Positions 1-4,740 of a stretch of DNA of 14,311 nt are shown piece by piece. The position numbers were made by a program, and so were the translations under genes. The DNA is from an uncultured Clostridia bacterium (GTDB taxonomy: Bacteria > Bacillota > Clostridia > Oscillospirales > Ruminococcaceae): contig CANRLY010000028.1 in assembly GCA_947631585.1 (NCBI GenBank), positions 1 through 14,311 on the forward strand, written 5' to 3'. The notes below the pieces were generated by a model. The model saw nothing but the letters and a program-made list of their open reading frames with translations. It searched no databases and was not told the DNA's origin. The number at the start of each line of letters is the position of its first letter. Position 1 is the first letter of the stretch.

Positions 1-143
1 ATACTTCCCAGTTCTTCCGTCTGGCTGCTGTTTACTTTTGTCATAATAAAAAGGTTGACTATCAGAACGATGATTACCGCTATAGCTATGACTGTGATAG
101 GAAGATGTAACGGTTTTTTGGAATGTTCATTGGGTTCGCTCAT
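1..143 (-). CDS. Membrane-anchored protein, N-terminus only (cut by window edge)
   Basis: Only the first 47 codons are visible; the gene continues leftward beyond the window. The ATG at 143 is preceded by AGGAGGG with about 6 nt spacing, which supports this start. The protein begins MSEPNEHSKKPLHLP, a short charged cytoplasmic tail. A strongly hydrophobic stretch of about 19 residues (roughly 15-33, rich in I, V, A and L) follows, and then a polar segment containing NSSQTEELG. This is the layout of a single N-terminal signal anchor, as in sensor kinases, chemoreceptors or GGDEF-type proteins. The visible part cannot distinguish among these and I do not name a function. It has its own promoter (198-226) and reads away from the rest of the window, so it is probably unrelated to the CRISPR locus. 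Confidence 0.7.
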   Translation of the reverse strand, partial: MSEPNEHSKKPLHLPITVIAIAVIIVLIVNLFIMTKVNSSQTEELGS

Positions 144-197
144 ATGTATCCCTCCTGTCTGATAGGCGGCGGCAAAGTAATCAGTATAATCAAAATA

Positions 198-226
198 ATT
201 ATATCACAGATTTATCAACAATACAA
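198..226 (-). promoter_or_regulatory. Promoter of the leftward membrane-protein gene
   Basis: On the minus strand TTGTAT (226-221) and TATAAT (203-198) are separated by exactly 17 nt, a good sigma-A promoter. It would start transcription near 191, giving a leader of about 48 nt before the ATG at 143. Just upstream, an 11-bp direct repeat TTATCAACAAT occurs at 212-222 and 280-290. A perfect 7-bp hairpin ATTTTTC-GGC-GAAAAAT lies at 257-273. I assign no function to either. Confidence 0.6.
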
Positions 227-331
227 GATATTTAATTAAAAATCTGTATTTATCGCATTTTTCGGCGAAAAATAACATTTTATCAACAATGGCAATTTAA
301 AATTTGCATTAAAATACTCCCCCACCCGATC

Positions 332-398
332 GGCAATATTACCAAATTTTATCTGCCTGATTTGTATAAAGCGACAAAATTTTCATTTGGAGTCCTGA
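332..398 (+). repeat. 67-bp direct repeat, copy A
   Basis: This segment matches 4400-4466 over 67 bp with two mismatches (371 g versus a; 390 g versus c). The two copies are about 4.07 kb apart in the same orientation and bracket the pyruvyl-transferase/MenD gene and the decayed regulator. Copy B lies just upstream of the cas9 promoter. The last five bases, CCTGA, are also the first five bases of a match to the inside of cas9 (394-423). The repeat is not coding in any convincing frame. It could be a copy of the cas9 upstream region or a dispersed genomic repeat; one window cannot decide. Confidence 0.85.
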
Positions 399-423
399 AA
401 GCCTGCGGAGAGTTCAAAGACGG
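394..423 (+). other. 30-bp segment identical to the interior of cas9
   Basis: These 30 bp are identical, in the same orientation, to cas9 positions 6486-6515, which encode the residues around KACGEFKDG. A 30-bp identity in a 14-kb window is not expected by chance. Identity stops at 424, with only scattered matches beyond (for example GTCGG at 431-435). The segment overlaps direct repeat copy A by CCTGA, so two pieces of the CRISPR locus that are about 2 kb apart appear joined here at a 5-bp microhomology. In the cas9 frame it reads open into the relic downstream. Confidence 0.8.
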
Positions 424-688
424 CACGACCGTCGGGTCCAGGTACCTGCAATTCGGCGGAATCCCCCAAAAGCGTGACTGTTTCGGCAAGGGTGAAAGGA
501 CAGATGAAAGTGAGAGTTCGGGTAGATAATTACCACGGAAAGATCGTTGCCGAACTTGGATCTGCTCCCGAAGATACTGTCAAAAGCGCACCGCTGACCT
601 CTGGCATAAAATAGGCAAAAGGGCGGTGTATTTTGAATTTTCCGGCAGCGGCGAAGCCGAATTTGACACTTTCACGTTTGATGGGTAG
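424..688 (+). pseudogene. Decayed CBM6-like carbohydrate-binding domain remnant
   Basis: No intact ORF exists, but three stretches in shifting frames read like consecutive parts of a beta-sandwich carbohydrate-binding domain. The first, near 428-460, gives TVGSRYLQFGG. The second, near 467-612, gives KSVTVSARVKGQ and then VDNYHGKIVAEL. The third, 614-688, gives GKRAVYFEFSGSG and then EFDTFTFDG, followed by a stop at 686-688. The order (VGxxYxxFG, a KSVTV strand, an AVYFxFSG strand, a DxFxF end) resembles family 6 modules at the C-terminus of glycoside hydrolases. Frames change at a C-run near 469 and again near 612. It is a dead remnant with no start or promoter. The family assignment is from memory of the fold's sequence pattern and is moderate at best. 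Confidence 0.5.
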
Positions 689-730
689 GGTGTCTGTTGC
701 CTGCGATCTTTACTAATTTTTAAATATCTA

Positions 731-760
731 TTGACTAATATATTGTATTTGTGTTATAGT
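731..760 (+). promoter_or_regulatory. Probable promoter of the pyruvyl-transferase/MenD-like gene
   Basis: TTGACT (731-736) and TATAGT (755-760) are separated by 18 nt in a very AT-rich stretch. Transcription would start near 767, leaving a leader of about 267 nt before the ATG at 1034. No other pair nearby is as good; a lone TATACT at 860-865 lacks a matching -35 box. Confidence 0.5.
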
Positions 761-766
761 ATTGTT

Positions 767-1033
767 TAAGATAAGTTTTGGATCTTTGCTTTCATCTTTT
801 AGTTTTAGTCAAAAATTTTACTTGTATTTTCTTAATAAATGTGCTAAAATATATTTGGTTATACTAAAAGAAAAATGCAACGGTAAATGGCGTGTCCTGA
901 CTTAATATGCGATTTTATTTGCAGACTGTATGTAACAGTTCTGGAGGTGTTCGCAACAAAAGTTGTTTTCTGTTGCAACAAAATAGGCAAAAATCTAACG
1001 ATCAGAATCAATGAAGTAAAAAGGAGTTTTTTT
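767..1033 (+). other. Long 5' leader of the fusion gene
   Basis: This stretch has no convincing gene. The reading frame of the fusion stays open back to an ATG at 887, but that start has no ribosome binding site and the extra 49 residues look random. It contains the inverted repeat GCAACA (953-958) / TGTTGC (971-976), and the 9-mer GCAACAAAA occurs twice (953-961 and 975-983). I recognise no riboswitch. Confidence 0.4.
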
Positions 1034-3817
1034 ATGGCTAAGTATGATGTGGGAATATTTGGATTGTGGTACGGTCATAATTATGGCAGTATAATAACGT
1101 ATTATGCTTTATCCAAAGTTATAAGATCCATGGGATATTCCTATGCCATGATCAAAAATCCACTTGGGACTGAAGTGGATATAAATTCTTTAAGGCGTTC
1201 TCACGCTTTGAAATTTGCACAGGAAAAATATAAAATAACCCCTATGTATTCTCTGAATGATATGTATAAGTTGAACGATATGTTTGACAAGTTTATCATC
1301 GGTTCTGACCAAATGTGGAATTATGGTTTGAGCCGTCCGTATAGGCAGTCTTATTTTCTCGACTTCGCCGATGATAAAAAAATCAAGATCTCTTATGCGA
1401 CCTCGTTTGGCAAAGATCATTATACAGGCCCTGATGAAGAACGAGAGGTAACAAAACTGAACCTTAATCGTTTCGACTCTGTCTCTGTGCGTGATGATTT
1501 TTCTAAACGTATTTGTGAAGAGGATTTTGGGGTTGAAGCAGAACTTGTGCTTGATCCGGTTTTTGTATGCGATAAAGATAATTATTTAGACCTTATAAAG
1601 GAATCAGGCTTTAACATTGATGGGAATTATATCTTTGCATATTTACTTGACCCTAATCCGGAAATGGGAGAGTCTATACAAAAAATAGTTGAGGAGACCG
1701 GCAAAAAGCTGATAATTATTTTTAATGAGAGTTCAGATAAGAAAAAATGCGCTGAAGCTTTAAATATTAATTCTGATAAAGTGACGATACTAGAGGAACC
1801 TACGATCAAAGAATGGCTCTATTGTGTGAAAAATGCTGATTTTGTCCTTACGGACAGCTTCCATGGAGCGTGTTTTTCAATTATATTTCATAAAAATTTT
1901 ATTGTGCGCAAAAATAATGGAAGGGGCGGCGGAAGATTTTCCTATTTATTGTCAGGATTTGAATTGACTGACAGAATGTTTGAAGATCAAGATTATTATG
2001 GAAAGTATATGTCGTCGAAGGATATAGATTACAAAAAGGTGGATTCTTTACTTAAACCGATGGTGAAAAAATCGTATAGTTGGCTTAAAACCGCTTTTAA
2101 GACACATAAAAAGAACAAGCCCGAAGTACCTGCTGTTATAAATCCTGCGGTTCCTGAAAAACCACAGGATCCGGAGGTCATTAAGTTAGAAAAAAGCCCT
2201 GATTTCAGAAAAATAAGAATACTTGCGACACTTCTGCGTGATTATGGGGTGAAACATGTGGTTTTGTCCCCGGGTGGCAGAGATGTACCGATAGTCAGAA
2301 TGTTTGAATATAATGAGGGATCATTTATTTTGCATAGGGTAACTGATGAGCGGAGCGCTGCGTATTTTGGATTGGGCATTGCTACTCAGTTAAGACAACC
2401 CGTTGCTTGTGTGTGTACAAGCGGTACGGCGGCCAGCAACTATTTGCCGGCTGTAACAGAGGCCTATTATACCGGGATCCCTCTAATTATGATAACAGCA
2501 GACAGGTATAATGTTTACCACGAACATGGGGAAGATCAGACTATCCCACAGCAACATATTTATGATGGAGTAGTGAAAAAATCAATAACTGTACCTGAGG
2601 GCAGCGGCAATGATGTTGAATATCAGACTCGCAGGGATATAAGTGATTGTATATTAGAATCAACACATGATGTGTTCGGACCGGTCCATATAAATATTGC
2701 TATTGGTAATATCACGGTAGGTTCAAAAGCTCCACGCAGCGCATGGAAACTGCTGCCGAAAATTTATCCGCACATTTTGAGAGTTGGGTTCAACAGCGGT
2801 AACAAAAAGCTGATGGAATGGGTAAATTCGCTAAAAAGATCACAGCGGATCATGGTGGTGTATGGTCAGAATCCTCCTCTTAATGAAATACAGAAAAGAA
2901 ATATTGAGAATTTCGCAAAAAAATATAATTGCGTTATCATTACGGATCATATATCAAACCTTGACTGCCAATATGCAATAAAGCCTCATAATTTGTTAGC
3001 AGCTTTATCCGGTGCCGATTTTAACGAAAACCTTTCGCCTGACATTTTGATTACTGTTGGAGGAAAACGATTGATGAATGACCCTCTGACTAGTAAGATC
3101 CGTGGCGGAAGAAAAGATGTGCGGCATTGGAGCGTTACTCCCGACGGAAAGATCAAGGACTTTTATTTTAGACTGACTTCTGTTATTGAGATGTCACAGG
3201 ACAAATTCTTTGAATGGTTTTCTGCTCATGCGGGTGATATTGAAAACAATGGTCAATATTTCGATAAATGGCAGAAAATGATGAAAAAATATGGTTCGCC
3301 TGAAGTCGAAAATTTCACTTCTAATTATATACAAAGCAAATTTTTCCCTGCGATCCCGTCAAATTCTGTTTTGCATCTCGGCGTAGGACAGAGCTTTTAC
3401 GACTGTAGAAGATATAGTATTGACAGTTCAGTTGAAGTGTATTGTAACATGGGAACAAACGGTATAGACGGCTGCACATCAACTTTTTTGGGTCAGTGTT
3501 CAGTAGTTAAGGATAAGCTTTGTTTCCTTATAGTAGGTGATTTGTCGTTTTTCTATGATATGAATAGTTTGTGGAACAAAGAGTTATCAAGCAATATCAG
3601 GATCTTGATGGTAAACAATAATGGAACAGGACTTTTGAGAGGTCATAATCTTAAAGGTATTTCGTCTGTTCATAATACCTCGGCTAAAGGCTGGGTAGAA
3701 TCTACAGGATTTAAGTATATTTCAGCCTCAGACAAAAAGGAGTTTTTGAATAAGTTGCCGCAATTTCTTGATTCCGGCGCAGATGCTCCGCTGTTCTTTG
3801 AAGTTTTCTGTCAGTAA
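1034..3817 (+). CDS. Polysaccharide pyruvyl transferase / MenD-like ThDP-enzyme fusion
   Basis: This is a 927-residue protein of two enzymes in one chain. The ATG at 1034 is chosen because AAAGGAG lies about 7 nt upstream and the family-like sequence begins there (MAKYDVGIFGLWYGHNYGS). Residues 1 to about 360 look like a polysaccharide pyruvyl transferase domain, with GSDQMWN at 90-96 and TDSFHG at 273-278. A proline-rich linker spans about 362-388. The rest resembles MenD, which uses thiamine diphosphate to build SEPHCHC in menaquinone synthesis: SPGGRD at 412-417, TDERSAAYFG with candidate catalytic E439, GIDG at 810-813, and a cofactor motif GD (835-836) followed by NNNG (861-864). MenD positions deviate: GEDQTIPQ (499-506) replaces GANQAIRQ, and M806 sits where MenD has arginine before GIDG. 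No other men genes are nearby. I infer a role in surface glycan or metabolite modification; the substrate is unknown. It has no signal peptide, so it is cytoplasmic. Confidence 0.8.
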   Translation: MAKYDVGIFGLWYGHNYGSIITYYALSKVIRSMGYSYAMIKNPLGTEVDINSLRRSHALKFAQEKYKITPMYSLNDMYKLNDMFDKFIIGSDQMWNYGLSRPYRQSYFLDFADDKKIKISYATSFGKDHYTGPDEEREVTKLNLNRFDSVSVRDDFSKRICEEDFGVEAELVLDPVFVCDKDNYLDLIKESGFNIDGNYIFAYLLDPNPEMGESIQKIVEETGKKLIIIFNESSDKKKCAEALNINSDKVTILEEPTIKEWLYCVKNADFVLTDSFHGACFSIIFHKNFIVRKNNGRGGGRFSYLLSGFELTDRMFEDQDYYGKYMSSKDIDYKKVDSLLKPMVKKSYSWLKTAFKTHKKNKPEVPAVINPAVPEKPQDPEVIKLEKSPDFRKIRILATLLRDYGVKHVVLSPGGRDVPIVRMFEYNEGSFILHRVTDERSAAYFGLGIATQLRQPVACVCTSGTAASNYLPAVTEAYYTGIPLIMITADRYNVYHEHGEDQTIPQQHIYDGVVKKSITVPEGSGNDVEYQTRRDISDCILESTHDVFGPVHINIAIGNITVGSKAPRSAWKLLPKIYPHILRVGFNSGNKKLMEWVNSLKRSQRIMVVYGQNPPLNEIQKRNIENFAKKYNCVIITDHISNLDCQYAIKPHNLLAALSGADFNENLSPDILITVGGKRLMNDPLTSKIRGGRKDVRHWSVTPDGKIKDFYFRLTSVIEMSQDKFFEWFSAHAGDIENNGQYFDKWQKMMKKYGSPEVENFTSNYIQSKFFPAIPSNSVLHLGVGQSFYDCRRYSIDSSVEVYCNMGTNGIDGCTSTFLGQCSVVKDKLCFLIVGDLSFFYDMNSLWNKELSSNIRILMVNNNGTGLLRGHNLKGISSVHNTSAKGWVESTGFKYISASDKKEFLNKLPQFLDSGADAPLFFEVFCQ

Positions 3818-3850
3818 ATATATCCAACTGAATTACCAATTGTAAATGGA

Positions 3851-3893
3851 AACCGACCACCCCACCGCTCATGCGGTGGGGTGGTTTGCGGTT
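3851..3893 (+). terminator. Strong hairpin after the fusion gene, likely terminator
   Basis: A 13-bp perfect GC-rich stem, ACCACCCCACCGC (3856-3868) with loop TCAT and partner 3873-3885, lies 38 nt after the stop codon. AACCG (3851-3855) can extend the stem with CGGTT (3889-3893) across a TTG bulge. The following T-tract is only three bases, so this is not a textbook intrinsic terminator. It sits between convergent gene remnants and may work for both strands. Confidence 0.6.
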
Positions 3894-4085
3894 AGTCGAA
3901 CCTCATGTTTTCAAGGTCGCTGTCAAATTCTTTAGCGGCTTCTAGTATTGCCCTGTCCCTTGTTCGGTCAGTTTGTGATCTTTCAGAATGGGAAATTTCT
4001 CACCCTTGAATTTTAGCAGCAGTTCCTATGCTTCCTGCATTTATGACAACTCAGACAGTTCTGTGGTTTTGATAAGCTTTGTCAT
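3892..4085 (-). pseudogene. Decayed small gene downstream of the XRE remnant
   Basis: On the minus strand an ATG at 4085, preceded by a GGAAAGGAA-like site, opens a frame reading MTKLIKTTELSELS. In-frame TAA and TAG follow, and the frame then continues ELLLKFKGEKFPILKDHKLT. A frameshift is needed to reach the last part, DRTRDRAILEAAKEFDSDLE and then NMRFD, which ends at TAA 3894-3892. The coherent amino-acid character on both sides of the lesions indicates a once-functional protein of roughly 60-65 residues. It overlaps the end of the XRE remnant, as in a two-gene operon. I do not recognise the family. A regulator plus a small partner could be a toxin-antitoxin pair, but nothing in the sequence proves it. 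Confidence 0.5.
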
Positions 4086-4295
4086 GGTATCGTTCCTTTC
4101 CAAGTCCTGCAAATAGTCTGCGGGTCACTCCAAAATATGCGGATAGCATCGGCGGCGATAAAGGATCTGGCGAATTTACGCCTTTTTTACAACGTGATAT
4201 GGTATGAACGGATACATTCATCGTCTGCGAAAGCTCCTCCTGAGTTATCCCCCCCTTTTCTGCCTTAACTCCTTTATCGTTTTCCCGATATCCAT
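4051..4295 (-). pseudogene. Frameshifted XRE-family helix-turn-helix regulator
   Basis: The minus-strand ATG at 4295 follows TTTAGGAG with good spacing. The product begins MDIGKTIKELRQKRG and, after a frameshift, continues ITQEELSQTMNVSVHTISR, the classic XRE helix-turn-helix. It then gives KKGVNSPDP, MLSAYFGVT and LFAGLGKER, and ends at TGA 4053-4051. The frameshift lies in a run of seven G (+ strand C at 4249-4255), where five or eight would keep the frame; as it stands, translation stops at once. The usual WExG after ISR has become CKKG, and one short stretch after PDP is scrambled, which points to real decay rather than a sequencing error. About 81 codons, including both frames. It reads away from the CRISPR operon and could once have been a regulator of neighbouring genes. 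Confidence 0.75.
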
Positions 4296-4492
4296 AAGCG
4301 ATCTCCTAAACTTTATGAGTATATATTACTGCAATTTTCTCTTGCCTGCCAGCACGTAGAATGATACCGTACCTAACACTTGTGTTTACTTGCTCAATTG
4401 GCAATATTACCAAATTTTATCTGCCTGATTTGTATAAAACGACAAAATTTTCATTTGCAGTCCTGATAATTGTACAGTTGGCTTTTTGGCGG
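4296..4492. other. Intergenic region between the XRE remnant and the cas9 promoter
   Basis: No gene is visible. It holds the ribosome binding site of the XRE remnant (GGAG near 4301-4304), copy B of the 67-bp repeat, and AT-rich DNA leading to the cas9 promoter. ORFs that can be drawn here are short, have no ribosome binding site, and overlap the tracrRNA. Confidence 0.5.
4400..4466 (+). repeat. 67-bp direct repeat, copy B (upstream of the cas9 promoter)
   Basis: Same sequence and orientation as 332-398, with two differences in 67 bp. It ends with CCTGA at 4462-4466, 26 bp before the cas9 -35 box. It is outside any gene and outside the tracrRNA. If the copies recombined, the fusion gene and the decayed regulator between them would be lost. 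Confidence 0.85.
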
Positions 4493-4521
4493 TTGACATC
4501 GCCGCTTTTATGAAATATACT
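4493..4521 (+). promoter_or_regulatory. Probable cas operon promoter
   Basis: TTGACA (4493-4498) and TATACT (4516-4521) with a 17-nt spacer form an almost perfect sigma-A promoter, with a start near 4528. It would give cas9 a leader of about 210 nt that runs antisense across the whole tracrRNA gene. The -35 box is flanked by a short inverted repeat, GCGG (4489-4492) and CCGC (4502-4505), 9 nt apart. The array promoter has a similar arrangement. Confidence 0.7.
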
Positions 4522-4546
4522 TTTTTATATAAGTATATCCTAATGT

Positions 4547-4586
4547 TTGGTAAATCGGTAAATTGGCAAATTGCAAAATTGCAAAA
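4547..4586 (+). repeat. Five imperfect 8-bp tandem repeats
   Basis: Five units follow one another: TTGGTAAA, TCGGTAAA, TTGGCAAA, TTGCAAAA, TTGCAAAA. They lie in the cas9 5' leader, immediately beyond the tracrRNA terminator on the other strand. The function is unknown; slippage or a protein-binding site is possible. Confidence 0.6.
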
Positions 4587-4611
4587 TAAAAAACCCTGCT
4601 TTTCAGCAAGG
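4583..4611 (-). terminator. Intrinsic terminator of the tracrRNA
   Basis: On the minus strand the stem CCTTGC / GCAGGG (4611-4606 and 4599-4594, one G-U pair) closes a TGAAAA loop. It is followed directly by TTTTTTATTTT. This is a textbook Rho-independent terminator and defines the tracrRNA 3' end near 4588. Confidence 0.85.
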
Positions 4612-4705
4612 TCATGCACAACACTTGTGCGAACGGTTTTACCGAACGATTTGAAAAAATTTTTATTTGAACTCGTAGTGTAATTTTATAGGGTAGTAAT
4701 CCTAT
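4588..4705 (-). ncRNA. tracrRNA
   Basis: This RNA of about 118 nt is transcribed leftward, opposite to cas9. It opens with the anti-repeat: 25 nt (4699-4675) perfectly complementary to repeat positions 9-33. The bulge GAGU (4674-4671) follows, then UCAAA (4670-4666), which pairs with repeat UUUGA. With the GA left unpaired on the repeat side, this reproduces the lower stem/bulge/upper stem plan of type II-A duplexes. Next comes an A/U-rich stretch, a small nexus-like hairpin CGGU-AAA-ACCG (4644-4634), a perfect hairpin GCACAA-GUG-UUGUGC (4630-4616), and the terminator hairpin. It guides RNase III processing of pre-crRNA and holds crRNA in Cas9. Start inferred from the promoter at 4712-4740, end from the terminator. 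Confidence 0.92.
4665..4699 (-). other. tracrRNA anti-repeat
   Basis: On the plus strand 4675-4699 is identical to positions 9-33 of the CRISPR repeat, and TTTGA at 4666-4670 matches positions 2-6; four bases (ACTC) replace the repeat's GA between them. Since the array is transcribed from the plus strand, the minus-strand transcript here is the complement that pairs with crRNA. Confidence 0.93.
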
Positions 4706-4711
4706 GAACAT

Positions 4712-4740
4712 ATAATATCACACATCTGGAGGTTTGTCAA
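4712..4740 (-). promoter_or_regulatory. tracrRNA promoter, inside the cas9 translation start region
   Basis: Minus-strand TTGACA (4740-4735) and TATTAT (4717-4712) are separated by 17 nt, predicting a start near 4705, a few bases before the anti-repeat. The spacer contains the complement of the cas9 ribosome binding site (GGAGG at 4728-4732), and the -35 box ends one base before the cas9 GTG at 4741. One short segment therefore serves both tracrRNA transcription and cas9 translation initiation. Confidence 0.8.

Noticed and set aside
212..290. TTATCAACA motifs as DnaA boxes of a replication origin
   Set aside because: Each differs from the TTATCCACA consensus at one base, only two occur, and no origin genes are nearby; AT-rich chance or a small repeat is likelier.
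887..1033. Upstream ATG at 887 as the start of the fusion protein
   Set aside because: No ribosome binding site, 49 residues without family likeness, and a good AAAGGAG before the ATG at 1034.
1034..3817. MenD half as the menaquinone pathway enzyme
   Set aside because: No other men genes are seen, it is fused to a pyruvyl transferase domain, and residues expected for MenD substrates differ.
332..4466. The 67-bp direct repeats as ends of an insertion sequence or integrative element
   Set aside because: They are direct, not inverted; no transposase or integrase lies between them; copy A continues straight into a cas9-derived segment, which fits a rearrangement better.
4407..4711. Short ORFs on both strands over the tracrRNA
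   Set aside because: They overlap a structured RNA gene with promoter and terminator, have no ribosome binding sites, and give low-complexity products.
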